Of a stretch of 64,000 bases of DNA, positions 1 to 8,816 are shown in pieces. Within the stretch, counting starts at the first letter, position 1. Each line of letters begins with the position of its first letter. Origin of the DNA: Paracoccaceae bacterium (lineage in GTDB: Bacteria; Pseudomonadota; Alphaproteobacteria; Rhodobacterales; Rhodobacteraceae); contig JAIOYF010000003.1 of assembly GCA_021741245.1 (NCBI GenBank), positions 248,001 through 312,000 on the forward strand. The letters are read 5' to 3'. Made by a program: the position numbers and the translations under genes. A model generated the notes under the pieces. It did no database searches, was not told the DNA's origin, and saw only the letters and a program-made list of their open reading frames with translations.

Positions 1-435
1 CTGAACAGCTTGCCGCCGTCAGTGACCAGCCCCGTCTTTTCAAAAAACGTGTCCGAGATGGCCGCAACGGTGCCCGGACGGCCGGGTGGCGACCAGCCCG
101 AGGCGAAGGGCGCGCCACAAGATGCGCCTTTGGATGGCATCCGAAATACCGGCGTAGCCAGCCACAACCCTGTCCTTTGGCCGTTGCAAATTGACCCGGT
201 CGCCGTGCATGCCGCCGTGTTGATCGCGCAAGAAACCTATCGCAATCAAAGGGCACTGGAGGGTTTGGCCGTGCTTATGCAGGCGGGCTTGGTGCTGAAT
301 GTGCCGCCGGGGCAGGCGGCAGACAGGGTCGCTGCGCGCAATGACGTGCGCCCGGTCTCAACAGCCGATAAACGTCGGGATCATGGCGATGGCCGATCGT
401 CGTAGCTGTCGTTTTGGCGCGGCGGGCATCGTTTC
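1..435. other. Unresolved left edge, overlapping partial ORFs
   Basis: Two competing open frames cover this stretch and I cannot choose between them. A plus-strand frame is open from the window edge to a stop at 403-405 and could be the C-terminal end of an upstream gene. A minus-strand frame is open from an ATG at 138-140 leftwards off the window, and its last visible residues (ISDTFFEKTGLVTDGGKLF) look protein-like. Neither matches a family I recognise. Genes next to ScfR/RamB-type regulators in related bacteria are often isocitrate lyase or propionyl-CoA carboxylase, but neither is visible here. The sequence left of base 1 would settle it. Confidence 0.3.
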
Positions 436-461
436 TTGTAAAATTTACAAATAGGTGTAAA
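436..461. promoter_or_regulatory. Overlapping palindromes, probable ScfR operator
   Basis: Bases 436-450 read TTGTAAAATTTACAA, a perfect 7-1-7 inverted repeat. The right arm is reused in a second dyad, TTTACA (444-449) with TGTAAA (456-461). They lie 45-70 bases upstream of the regulator ATG at 506. ScfR/RamB/PccR proteins are known to bind TTTGCAAA-like sites, so autoregulation, or control of a divergent gene to the left, is a reasonable inference. Confidence 0.55.
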
Positions 462-505
462 TTCCGGCTACTCCCGCTTTGGCCAAAGGTCGCCTGTTCG
501 CACCC

Positions 506-1813
506 ATGCCCCAATCCTCTGCCGCCCCCCTGATCGGTAGCTTGATCCGCGAGCGGCGGTTGGCCATGGATTTACGGCAAGGGGATTTGGCGGAACGGGT
601 GGGGATATCGGCCTCATACCTCAATCTGATCGAACACAATCGTCGCCGGATCGGCGGTGATGTCTTGGCCCGTATCGCACAAGTGCTGCAGGTGGACCCT
701 GCGCTTTTGGCCCAAGGGGCCGGCGGGGCGCTGGTTGATGATCTGCGCGCGGCGGCGGCGACCTCGGGCACGGCGGGGCGACAAGCGGAATTGGACCGGA
801 TCGAGGATTTTGTCGGCCGTTTTCCCGGTTGGGCGGCGGTCACTGCCGCCACCCAACAGCGCGTGGGTCAGTTAGAGCGCGTCGTCGCCGCCCTGAATGA
901 CCGGCTGGCGCATGACCCGCACCTGTCTGCTTCGCTGCATGAGGTTTTGTCTGCTGTCTCTTCCGTGCGCTCCACCGCCGGGATTTTGGCCGAGACAGAG
1001 GATATTGATCCCGACTGGCGTCTGCGGTTTCATCGCAATCTGCATCAAGACAGTGAACGACTGGCCAGCGGTGCCGAGGCTTTGGTGGCCTATCTGGATG
1101 GTACAGACCGCCCCGGCGACATCGCCTTGGCCGCCCCACAAGAAGAGGTGGAGGCATGGCTGGCAGAGCGGGGGTGGCATCTGGCCGAGGTTGAAGCCCC
1201 CGGTGGCCGGGCGCGGATCACGGCAGAGGTCGCGGCGCTTGCCTCTGTCGCCGCGCGAAAACTGGCCCAGACCGTTGTGGATCAGGCGGTGCAAGAGGCC
1301 AGTCTGCTCCCCGACGCGCGGCTGAGGGCGCTGATGGACGCGCAGGGTGATGATCCTGCCTTGGTGGCACGGGCCGCCGGGGTTTCGGTGATTTCCGTGA
1401 TGCGGCGGATGGCTTTGCAGCCCGGTTCACCCTTTGGCTTGGTGATCTGCGACGCCTCGGGCACAACGCTGTTTCGCAAGCCGGTTGAGGGCTTTGCCTT
1501 GCCCCGCTTTGGCGCGGCCTGCCCACTTTGGCCGCTGTTCACCGCACTTGGCCGCCCCATGATGCCCGTCACGGCACTGGTGGAGACGGCAGGGCGCGCG
1601 CCCCGTCTGTTTCGCGCGCAGGCAATCAGCGAAACGCGCCTGCCCCTTGGGTTTGCCGGGCCGGAACTGCGCGAGGCGGCCATGCTGCTGTCGGCATTGG
1701 ACGTTGTTCCACCAAAGGCTGCGGTCACACCCGTGGGCAGCTCGTGTCGCATCTGCCCCCGTCTGGATTGCCCCGCCCGGCGCGAGCCGTCGATCATGAC
1801 CGACGCTGGATAG
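506..1813 (+). CDS. Short-chain fatty acyl-CoA regulator (ScfR/RamB/PccR-type XRE)
   Basis: A 435-residue transcription factor. Residues about 10-65 form an XRE helix-turn-helix (GDLAERVGISASYLNLIEHN). The long C-terminal part is the acyl-CoA-sensing DUF2083-type region and ends in the Cys cluster CRICPRLDCPAR that is typical of this family. Characterised members (RamB, PccR) control glyoxylate-shunt or propionyl-CoA carboxylase genes in response to acyl-CoA. I take the ATG at 506; an upstream TTG at 479 would add nine residues but overlaps the promoter zone. The palindromes at 436-461 lie just upstream. The family is clear; the exact target genes are not, because the usual neighbours are not visible. 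Confidence 0.85.
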   Translation: MPQSSAAPLIGSLIRERRLAMDLRQGDLAERVGISASYLNLIEHNRRRIGGDVLARIAQVLQVDPALLAQGAGGALVDDLRAAAATSGTAGRQAELDRIEDFVGRFPGWAAVTAATQQRVGQLERVVAALNDRLAHDPHLSASLHEVLSAVSSVRSTAGILAETEDIDPDWRLRFHRNLHQDSERLASGAEALVAYLDGTDRPGDIALAAPQEEVEAWLAERGWHLAEVEAPGGRARITAEVAALASVAARKLAQTVVDQAVQEASLLPDARLRALMDAQGDDPALVARAAGVSVISVMRRMALQPGSPFGLVICDASGTTLFRKPVEGFALPRFGAACPLWPLFTALGRPMMPVTALVETAGRAPRLFRAQAISETRLPLGFAGPELREAAMLLSALDVVPPKAAVTPVGSSCRICPRLDCPARREPSIMTDAG

Positions 1814-1929
1814 CGAATGCTATCGTAATTGCAGGGTGCCTGATCTACACGACCTTTGACTCGATGCCACTTTCCCCGGATAGTTGGCCAAATCCGGCAC
1901 TAGATCGGCATGGGAGGAAAGAGGGAACC

Positions 1930-2298
1930 ATGACAGCACGCGTGCTGCTCATTGAGGATGAGCCAAACATCTGCGAGGCGATCCGCTTTATACTGTCGCG
2001 TGACGGCTGTGACGTGACAACACTGTGTGATGGTACGGGCATGGCCGAGGCAATGCGCAAAGGCATGCCCGATCTGGTGATCCTTGATCTGATGTTGCCG
2101 GGGATGAGTGGTATGGAGATATTGGCCCAATTGCGCGCCGACCCGGCCACACATGCCTTGCCGGTGATGATGCTGACGGCAAAGGGGCAGGGGCGCGACC
2201 GTGAGGCGGCCGAGCGTGCGGGGGTAAACATGTTCATGACAAAGCCGTTTTCCAATGATGATATCCGCGCCGCCGTGCGCCATTTGACGGCGCGTTAG
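1930..2298 (+). CDS. Stand-alone response regulator receiver
   Basis: A 122-residue CheY-like receiver with no output domain. The acidic pair in LLIEDEPN, the phosphoacceptor Asp53 in VILDLMLPG, the Thr in MMLTAKG and the Lys in MFMTKPF are all present, so it should be phosphorylatable. It is preceded by a strong GGAGG-type ribosome binding site. It is followed after three bases by a small membrane protein and then by a large sensor kinase, which is the likely phosphodonor. Without an effector domain it probably acts through protein-protein contact or as a phosphate shuttle. Confidence 0.85.
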   Translation: MTARVLLIEDEPNICEAIRFILSRDGCDVTTLCDGTGMAEAMRKGMPDLVILDLMLPGMSGMEILAQLRADPATHALPVMMLTAKGQGRDREAAERAGVNMFMTKPFSNDDIRAAVRHLTAR

Positions 2299-2301
2299 GC
2301 C

Positions 2302-2613
2302 GTGGCCCGGTTTCGTGCGCCCCTGTTCGTGCAGCCTGCCCATTACCGGCTGAGACGGCGGCGGGATGCGGCCAGGTTGTTGCCGGTGGTGGGGGCGTTC
2401 TTGTTCTTGCTGCCGATCCTCTGGGCCCCGGCCCAAAGTTTTCGCCGCGACACCGCGCCGGATGGGATTTTCCTGTTTGTCGCCTGGGGTGGGTTGATCG
2501 CCCTTGCCCTGATCACCGCGCGCAGCCTGTCTGCCCCCGGCGCCCCGACGGACCGTGACCCCGAAGACGAGGCCGAGGCTGCTTTTGACGCAGACCACGG
2601 CGACAACAGCTAG
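2302..2613 (+). CDS. Small two-helix membrane protein, unknown function
   Basis: A 103-residue protein starting at a GTG four bases after the receiver stop. It has a basic N-terminus (RLRRRRDAAR), two hydrophobic segments at about residues 26-42 and 58-74, and a very acidic tail (DRDPEDEAEAAFDADHGD), so both ends are probably cytoplasmic. No known family is recognised. Its position between the receiver and the SSS-type kinase, in one tightly packed operon, suggests an accessory role in that signalling system. This is an inference from context only. Confidence 0.6.
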   Translation: MARFRAPLFVQPAHYRLRRRRDAARLLPVVGAFLFLLPILWAPAQSFRRDTAPDGIFLFVAWGGLIALALITARSLSAPGAPTDRDPEDEAEAAFDADHGDNS

Positions 2614-2630
2614 GGGGGCAGGGGCAGGCG

Positions 2631-5318
2631 ATGCCGTTCAATATTCTCGTTGCGGCCTGTGTGGCCTATGTCATCTGCCTTTTTCTGGTGGCTTGGGTTG
2701 TTGAACGGCGGGCAGATCGCGGGCAGATTGGTTGGCTGCGCTCTCCGCTTGTCTATACCTTGTCGTTGTCGATCTATTGTACGGCGTGGACGTTTTATGG
2801 TGCGGTCGGATATGCCGCGCGCTCAGGTCTGGAGTTTCTGACGATCTACCTTGGGCCGACGCTGGTGTTCATCGGCTGGTGGTGGATCTTGCGCAAGCTG
2901 GTGCGGATCGGGCGGCAACAGCGCGTCACCTCGATTGCCGACCTGATTTCCAGCCGGTTTGGCAAATCAAACCTGCTTGGCGTGATCGTGACCGTGATCG
3001 CGGTGGTGGCAGCCACGCCCTATATCGCCTTGCAATTGCAATCGGTGACCCAGTCCTTCGGGGCCTTTGCCAGCCCCACGCAAGACGGCTTTGCCCCGCC
3101 CGATACGGAATCGACGGCGATCTGGGTGGCGGCGGGACTTGCGCTGTTCACCATTATCTTCGGCACCCGCAATCTGGATGCCAAGGAACAGCATCATGGC
3201 ATCGTCATCGCCATCGCGGTGGAGGCGGTGGTCAAATTGGTGGCCTTGGTCGGGGTGGGGGTTTTTGTCGTCTGGGGGCTGGCCGACGGCCCTGCCGATA
3301 TCATCGCCCGGATCGATGCGTCTGATATCGCCGATTGGGACCTGCAGCCCGGCCGTTGGGCGGGGTTGATCTTTGTCTCTGCCGCCGCCGTGATCTGCCT
3401 GCCGCGCATGTTTCAGGTGATGGTGGTCGAGAATGGCGATGAGCGTCATCTGTTTACCGCCGCATGGGCCTTTCCCCTGTACCTTTTCGCGATGAGCCTG
3501 TTCATCGTGCCGATTGCCGTTGTTGGCTTGGAGCGTCTGCCCAGCAGCGCCAACCCCGATATGTTCGTTCTGACCCTGCCCTTGGCCGAGGGGCAGGGAA
3601 CCCTTGCCATGTTGGCCTTTCTTGGTGGCTTTTCGTCGGCCACATCCATGGTCATCGTGGAAAGCATTGCGCTGGCCACGATGGTTTCAAACCACATCGT
3701 CATGCCAATCTGGTTGCGGCTGCGCCCCTCGCAGGCGGTGTCGGGTGATGTGCGGCGCCTCGTGCTGTTGTCACGGCGGTTTTCCATCGCGGCTGTGCTG
3801 GGGCTTGGCTATGCCTACTACCGCATGTCGGGCGGATCGACAGCCCTTGCGGCCATCGGTTTGATCGCCTTTGCCGGGGTGGCGCAATTCCTGCCCGCCA
3901 TGCTTTTTGGCATCTTTTGGCGCGGCGCCACACGGGTTGGCGCGGCGCTGGGTCTGAGTGTGGGGTTTGGCGTCTGGGCCTATACGCTGTTCTTGCCCTC
4001 TTTCGGGCCAAACGCGGTGATCCCGGCGATGGTGTTTGTCAACGGTCCCTTTGACATTGACTGGTTGCGCCCCCGCGCCCTTTTGGGCGTCGATAGTATG
4101 GACCCTTTGATCCATTCGCTGTTCTGGTCGCTGGTTCTCAACACGGCGACGTTTTTGTTGGGCTCTTTGCTGACATTCCCCGGCCCGGTGGAGCGGATGC
4201 AGAGTGCGGCTTTTGTGCGCGTGTTTGACGCTGCCGCCTCTGGTCCGCGCGGTTGGTCACGCGGAATGGCCGAGCCGGAAGAGTTGTTGGTGATGGCGCA
4301 GCGCATTCTGGGCGATGACGATGCGCTTTTGTTCTTTGAGGCCGAGGCCCGCGGGCAAGGCAAATTGGGCTATCTGCCCGATCCAACGCCCGAGTTCATG
4401 GCGCGACTGGAGCGCCGTCTGGCAGGCTCCGTCGGGGCGGCCACCGCCCATGCGATGATCTCACAACTGGCTGGGCGGGCCATGGTGACGGTCGAAGATC
4501 TGATGGCGGTTGCCAGTGAATCGGCGCAGATCATGGAATATTCCGCCCGGCTGGAAAGCCAGCAATCCGAATTGACCCGCACCGCCCGCGCTTTGCGGGA
4601 TGCCAATGAAAAGCTGATGCAGCTTTCGGTGCAAAAGGACGCGTTCTTGTCGCAGATCAGCCATGAATTGCGCACCCCCATGACCTCCATCCGCGCCTTT
4701 TCAGAGATCCTGACCGAAGGCGATCTGCCGCCCGATATGGTCACCAACTATGGCCGGATCATCCATGATGAGGCCAAGCGCCTGACGCGGTTGTTGGACG
4801 ATCTGCTGGATCTTTCGGTGCTTGAGAATGGTTCGGTGCAATTGAACCTTGGGCTGACCAATCTGGGCGAGATGATCGACCGCGCCCTTGCTGCGGCCAG
4901 CAACACCAAGCCCGAGCGCAGTTTCCTGATCCACCGCGATCTGCCGATGGAGAATATTTTTCTGCGCACCGATGCGGATCGTCTGGTTCAGGTCTTTATC
5001 AACCTGATCTCGAACGCGCGGAAATATTGTGATGCCGCGACCCCGGAATTGAAGATCACCGTGCGCCAAAGGGCCGGGCGGGTGACCATTGATGTGATCG
5101 ACAATGGCTCGGGGATTCCCAGTGTCAGTCAAGGCATCATATTCGAGAAATTCGCCCGCCTGACCGATCAGACCCGGGCCGGGGGGGCGGGGCTTGGACT
5201 TGCGATTTGTCGCGAGGTCATGGCCAATCTGGGGGGCACGATCACCTATCTGCCGGGGCAAGGCGGGGCTGCGTTCAGGGTCTCATTGCCGCTGCGGCTT
5301 GAACGGGAAGCGGCCTGA
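2631..5318 (+). CDS. SSS-STAC hybrid sensor histidine kinase (CbrA-like)
   Basis: An 895-residue membrane kinase. Residues about 1-490 are a sodium:solute symporter (SSS) domain with about 13 hydrophobic segments. A STAC-type linker follows at about 550-615 (PEELLVMAQRILGDDDALLF). Then come a coiled-coil segment, the HisKA domain with phospho-His678 in ISHELRTPMTSIRAF, and a HATPase with N (NLISNARKY), G1 (DNGSG) and G2 (GGAGLGLAI) boxes. CbrA, the best-known relative, couples a transporter-like domain to nutrient-responsive control. The ligand here cannot be read from sequence. It is the last clear member of the 1930-5318 signalling operon. All catalytic boxes look intact. Confidence 0.85.
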   Translation: MPFNILVAACVAYVICLFLVAWVVERRADRGQIGWLRSPLVYTLSLSIYCTAWTFYGAVGYAARSGLEFLTIYLGPTLVFIGWWWILRKLVRIGRQQRVTSIADLISSRFGKSNLLGVIVTVIAVVAATPYIALQLQSVTQSFGAFASPTQDGFAPPDTESTAIWVAAGLALFTIIFGTRNLDAKEQHHGIVIAIAVEAVVKLVALVGVGVFVVWGLADGPADIIARIDASDIADWDLQPGRWAGLIFVSAAAVICLPRMFQVMVVENGDERHLFTAAWAFPLYLFAMSLFIVPIAVVGLERLPSSANPDMFVLTLPLAEGQGTLAMLAFLGGFSSATSMVIVESIALATMVSNHIVMPIWLRLRPSQAVSGDVRRLVLLSRRFSIAAVLGLGYAYYRMSGGSTALAAIGLIAFAGVAQFLPAMLFGIFWRGATRVGAALGLSVGFGVWAYTLFLPSFGPNAVIPAMVFVNGPFDIDWLRPRALLGVDSMDPLIHSLFWSLVLNTATFLLGSLLTFPGPVERMQSAAFVRVFDAAASGPRGWSRGMAEPEELLVMAQRILGDDDALLFFEAEARGQGKLGYLPDPTPEFMARLERRLAGSVGAATAHAMISQLAGRAMVTVEDLMAVASESAQIMEYSARLESQQSELTRTARALRDANEKLMQLSVQKDAFLSQISHELRTPMTSIRAFSEILTEGDLPPDMVTNYGRIIHDEAKRLTRLLDDLLDLSVLENGSVQLNLGLTNLGEMIDRALAAASNTKPERSFLIHRDLPMENIFLRTDADRLVQVFINLISNARKYCDAATPELKITVRQRAGRVTIDVIDNGSGIPSVSQGIIFEKFARLTDQTRAGGAGLGLAICREVMANLGGTITYLPGQGGAAFRVSLPLRLEREAA

Positions 5319-5370
5319 AAACCGCATCCCCTCAACACTTTGGTAAGGAATATGCGCCATCTTGCCTGCT

Positions 5371-6489
5371 ATGTCGGCAAGGAAGGGCAGGGTTTTGGCC
5401 AGTGAGGTTTTGCGCAAAAAGCTGCTGTCTGGTCTAGAGTCCGTTCCAGACGGGGGCCCCGGTTTTGACCGGGCATGGCGCGTGGCCTTTGCCCGTGCGG
5501 CGCGCGACATGATGAAACTGCCGGTGGATTTCGTGGCGCTGAAACAGGTGCGCATGTCCTTGGCCGAGGTGCTGGATCTGCCCAGCGAGCGCGCCTTGAT
5601 CTTTATGCTGGAGGGGCCTGAAGACGGGCTTGGCCTGTTGATCCTGTCATCAGACCTGTTGTCCGTGATGATCGAGGTTTTGACGATGGGCATCGTTGCC
5701 CAACAACCCAGCGATCCGCGCAAGCCCACGCGCACCGATGCGGCCATGCTGGCCCCCTTGGCCGATCTGGCGCTGCGCAATCTGGAAGACGCTTTGGCCG
5801 AAGAGGCCGATCTGGTCTGGACCAGTGGCTTTCACTATGGCTCGTTTATTGAAGAGGCGCGGTCACTTGCGCTGCTGCTCGAAGACATGCCCTACCGGGC
5901 TGTTACCGCCAAAGTGTCCTGTGCACAGGGCGCGCGGGTGGGCGAGATGCAGTTGATCCTTCCGGCCGAGGGGCGGGGCCGCAAACCCAAACTCAAGGCC
6001 CGTGGGGTGCCCGCTTCGGTGGCAGGACCTGCCTTTACGGCTGCGCTTACCGCGCGGGTGGAGGCGGCGGATTGCCCGCTTCAGGCCGTGGTCGGGCGCA
6101 TGTCGCTGTCCTTGCTGGACACTATGCGCCTTGGCGTGGACATGGTTTTGCCGCTGCCCTCGGCGCGGTTGGATCAGGTCAGCATCGAAGGGTTGGACGG
6201 GCGGCAGGTGGCCTTGGGCAAGTTGGGTCAACATCGCGGGATGCGGGCCATCCGATTGTTGGATGCGGTGTCACAGGCGTCGTCCGGGGGGGCGTTGATG
6301 GGATCGGGGGCCAAACCAAACGAAAACACCGCCCAAGCCTGGGGCGGTGAACAAGGTGCACATGTCGTTGATAACGCGCAGCAAGGCGGCTTTGCAGGCG
6401 ACCTTCCCACGCTGTCTGTGGCAGGGGGGGAGGACTTTCCGGCGATGGATTTTGACTTCAACGCCCTGCCAGCAACCGGAACGGAATAG
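5371..6489 (+). CDS. Orphan FliM/FliN-family (SpoA domain) protein
   Basis: A 372-residue cytoplasmic protein. Residues about 20-225 resemble the FliM middle region. The segment from about residue 240 (VVGRMSLSLLDTMRLGVDMV) is a SpoA/FliN-type C-ring fold with the usual D/G-rich loop. The last 60 residues are Gly/Asn/Ala-rich and probably disordered. FliM/FliN build the flagellar switch, but no flagellar gene is near; the gene follows the SSS kinase at 52 bases. Start taken at the ATG at 5371; a TTG at 5362 is possible. It could act in motility switching or be a co-opted SpoA protein. Confidence 0.7.
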   Translation: MSARKGRVLASEVLRKKLLSGLESVPDGGPGFDRAWRVAFARAARDMMKLPVDFVALKQVRMSLAEVLDLPSERALIFMLEGPEDGLGLLILSSDLLSVMIEVLTMGIVAQQPSDPRKPTRTDAAMLAPLADLALRNLEDALAEEADLVWTSGFHYGSFIEEARSLALLLEDMPYRAVTAKVSCAQGARVGEMQLILPAEGRGRKPKLKARGVPASVAGPAFTAALTARVEAADCPLQAVVGRMSLSLLDTMRLGVDMVLPLPSARLDQVSIEGLDGRQVALGKLGQHRGMRAIRLLDAVSQASSGGALMGSGAKPNENTAQAWGGEQGAHVVDNAQQGGFAGDLPTLSVAGGEDFPAMDFDFNALPATGTE

Positions 6490-6510
6490 CCCAAGGTGGC
6501 TTGGACTGCG

Positions 6511-6548
6511 GGGCAAAGGCCCGGTTACAGCGGCCCGGACCTTTGCCC
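6511..6548. terminator. Bidirectional hairpin between convergent genes
   Basis: GGGCAAAGG at 6511-6519 pairs perfectly with CCTTTGCCC at 6540-6548, with a 20-base loop that can itself pair CCGG to CCGG. It lies between the plus-strand SpoA gene (stop 6489) and the minus-strand DUF442 gene (stop 6566), where a shared terminator is expected. There is no strong U-tract on either side. Confidence 0.6.
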
Positions 6549-6565
6549 ACAAAGACCTTCAGCGA

Positions 6566-6991
6566 TCACCCACGTGCGAGGACGTCAATCTGTTGGCGCA
6601 GCCCTTCCAGATTATAGCCGTGTTGCGCGGGCAGGGCGATCAACTCATCCGTCGGGCGCGTGCCTGCCTGTGACAGGGCCCAGCAGATGGAAGAGCGGTT
6701 TCCGCTGGCGCAGTAGGCAAGGATCGGCCCCGTCGCCTCGGCAATCGCGGCGGCCTGGGCCTGCACATTCGCCATGGTCAGTGCCCCCCCGATGACCGGA
6801 TTGGCGACGAAGGTCAGGCCCGCAGCCTCGGCCGCGGCACGCATCGCCTGCGTGTGCAGATGCGGCGGGATTTCGCCATCGGGGCGGTTGTCGATGATGG
6901 TGACAAATCCCGCCTCTTTGATTGCGGCAAGATCTGCCAGATCAATCTGCGGCGAAACGGCGTAATCTGGGGTCAGCGAGCGGATGTCCAT
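6566..6991 (-). CDS. DUF442 / Blh phosphatase-like domain protein
   Basis: A 141-residue protein of the TIGR01244/DUF442 family, a dual-specificity-phosphatase-like fold in which the signature loop reads CASGNRS, with Cys94 and Arg99. In many bacteria this domain is fused to, or encoded beside, a persulfide dioxygenase-like metallo-hydrolase (Blh), and a rhodanese-like sulfur transferase role has been proposed. Here it is a separate protein, the last of a four-gene minus-strand operon. Its ATG at 6991 overlaps the preceding YeeE gene by 19 bases, which supports the start and suggests translational coupling. Confidence 0.8.
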   Translation of the reverse strand: MDIRSLTPDYAVSPQIDLADLAAIKEAGFVTIIDNRPDGEIPPHLHTQAMRAAAEAAGLTFVANPVIGGALTMANVQAQAAAIAEATGPILAYCASGNRSSICWALSQAGTRPTDELIALPAQHGYNLEGLRQQIDVLARG

Positions 6992-7425
6992 GCGGTTTTT
7001 CCTGTCGATGCAAAAGCGCGGCGAAGCGCGGGCAAGGTGATCATAGCCGCGAGCATGGCGAGAATAAAGATCACACCGCTGAGGCCGTTGATGGTCGATG
7101 CCGCCAGAGCAGGCCCCGGGCACAGGCCGACCAGCCCCCAGCCCGCCCCGAACAGGATCGAGCCTGCAATCAGGTTGGGGTCAAGCTTTTGCACGCTGGG
7201 GGACGGGATGGGCGTGCCCAGACCCGAAAGCTTGCGCCGTGCCGCAACACGCCATGCAATCGCCATGGGAATGATCGCGCCGCCCATGACAAAGGCAAGG
7301 GTCGGATCCCAAGCCCCAAACACATCCAGCCAGCCCTGAACCTTGACCGTATCGACCATGCCCGAAACCAGCAATCCAGCACCGAACAGACCACCCGCGA
7401 GGGCTGCGAAAAACATGCGCAACAT
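6973..7425 (-). CDS. YeeE/YedE-family transporter subunit (DUF6691-type)
   Basis: A 150-residue integral membrane protein with four hydrophobic segments and the family's conserved Gly/Cys motif GLVGLCPGPAL near residue 100. YeeE/YedE proteins carry thiosulfate or related sulfur anions. This half-size type works together with a partner half, which is encoded one base upstream (7427-7855). The operon also has a persulfide dioxygenase-like hydrolase and a DUF442 protein. I infer import or export of a sulfur species during sulfide or persulfide handling. Confidence 0.85.
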   Translation of the reverse strand: MLRMFFAALAGGLFGAGLLVSGMVDTVKVQGWLDVFGAWDPTLAFVMGGAIIPMAIAWRVAARRKLSGLGTPIPSPSVQKLDPNLIAGSILFGAGWGLVGLCPGPALAASTINGLSGVIFILAMLAAMITLPALRRAFASTGKTAWTSAR

Positions 7426-7426
7426 T

Positions 7427-7855
7427 TCAGATCACTCCCAACAGGTGCCGTGCGATCAAGACGGTCACACCACCTGCCGCAATGTAGAAAACGGTCGCGG
7501 CCATGCCACGCAAAGACAGGCGCGAAATCCCGCAAACCCCATGCCCCGAGGTGCAGCCATTGGCCAGACGCGTGCCAAAACCCACCAGCAGACCTGCCGC
7601 CACCAAGAGCCAGACATTGTCGGTCAGGCGGGTGTCAACGCTGCCATAAAGCGGCACCAGCAGGGCCGGAACGATGACCAGCCCGGCCAGAAACGCCGCC
7701 CGCTCCGTCCAGTTTGCACGGCCCGATCCATCGACAAGGCCGCCGATGATCCCGGACGCCCCCATGATCCGCCCGTTCATCAACAGAAAAAGCGCACCCG
7801 CGCCGCCGATCATCAGCCCGCCGATCAGGCCCCAGATCCAGTCTTGTTCCAGCAT
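7427..7855 (-). CDS. YeeE/YedE-family transporter subunit
   Basis: A 142-residue membrane protein with about four hydrophobic segments. The signature [17 protein letters not shown] (about residues 98-114) contains the conserved Cys residues of the YeeE/YedE pore. It pairs with the downstream half-transporter, and the two genes are separated by a single base, so a heteromeric channel is likely. In relatives (the PmpA/PmpB pair next to BigR and Blh) this unit is induced by sulfide. The start ATG is at 7855, 45 bases after the hydrolase stop. Confidence 0.85.
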   Translation of the reverse strand: MLEQDWIWGLIGGLMIGGAGALFLLMNGRIMGASGIIGGLVDGSGRANWTERAAFLAGLVIVPALLVPLYGSVDTRLTDNVWLLVAAGLLVGFGTRLANGCTSGHGVCGISRLSLRGMAATVFYIAAGGVTVLIARHLLGVI

Positions 7856-7900
7856 GATATTCCCGTGTGTCTTAAAGGTAAAAAGATGATTGCCGGGGCC

Positions 7901-8764
7901 TTACAGCCCGTTGATCGGCACTTTGATGTAGGATTTCCCGTCATTCTCTGGCTCTGGCATGTGCCCGGCGCGCATATTGATCTGAAGCGAGGGCACGATC
8001 AGGCGCGGCATTGCCAGCGTGGCGTCGCGGGTTTGGCGCATGGCCACGAAATCGTCCTTTGATTTCCCGGCACCCACATGCACGTTCAGCGCCTTTTGTG
8101 CGCCAACCGTGCTTTCCCAAGCATAGGTTTCACGGCCCGGTGCCTTGTAGTCATGGCCCACGAAAATCCGCGTGCTTTCGGGCAGGGCAAGGATCTTTTG
8201 GACGGAGTCGAACATGACTTCGGCCGAGCCTCCGGGGAAGTCGCAGCGCGCCGTGCCAAAATCGGGCATGAACAGCGTATCACCCACAAAGGCCGCGTCG
8301 CCAATCACATAGGTCAGGCAGGCGGGTGTGTGGCCGGGCGTGTGCATCACGTCGCAGCGCATCTGGCCGATGTGCAGGCTGTCGCCATCATGGAACAGTT
8401 GATCGAATTGCGAGCCGTCGCGCTGAAAGCGGGTGCCTTCGTTGAAAACCTTGCCAAAGGTTTCTTGCACCACGGTGATGCGGTCACCAATGCCGATCTT
8501 GCCGCCAAGGCGTTCTTGGATATAGGGGGCCGCACTTAGGTGGTCTGCATGGACATGGGTCTCCAAAATCCATTTCAGTTCAAGGCCTTCCTTGGTGATG
8601 AAAGCAATCACGGCATCGGCTGACCGGGTGTCGGTGTGGCCAGAGGCATAGTCGAAATCCAAGACGGAATCGATCACCGCACAGGCGCGCCCTTCGGGCT
8701 CCACCACGACATAGGTGATGGTGTTGGTCGCTTCGTCGAAAAATCCATGGACGGCGGGTGTCAT
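7901..8764 (-). CDS. MBL-fold persulfide dioxygenase-like hydrolase
   Basis: A 287-residue metallo-beta-lactamase-fold enzyme. It has the metal motif H70-x-H72-x-D74-H75 (THVHADHLSA), H141/H145 in HTPGHTPA, an Asp in VGDTLF and a late His in VGHDYKAPG. The order of motifs and the sulfur-transport neighbours fit the ETHE1/Blh group, which oxidises glutathione persulfide to sulfite with mononuclear iron. It is the first gene of the minus-strand sulfur operon, and a SqrR/BigR-like site lies about 55 bases upstream. A glyoxalase II-like activity is the main alternative but less likely in this context. Confidence 0.85.
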   Translation of the reverse strand: MTPAVHGFFDEATNTITYVVVEPEGRACAVIDSVLDFDYASGHTDTRSADAVIAFITKEGLELKWILETHVHADHLSAAPYIQERLGGKIGIGDRITVVQETFGKVFNEGTRFQRDGSQFDQLFHDGDSLHIGQMRCDVMHTPGHTPACLTYVIGDAAFVGDTLFMPDFGTARCDFPGGSAEVMFDSVQKILALPESTRIFVGHDYKAPGRETYAWESTVGAQKALNVHVGAGKSKDDFVAMRQTRDATLAMPRLIVPSLQINMRAGHMPEPENDGKSYIKVPINGL

Positions 8765-8816
8765 CGGTCATTCTCCGTATCTGACGGTCATGGAGTGCAT
8801 ATAGAGGGCTGCAAAC

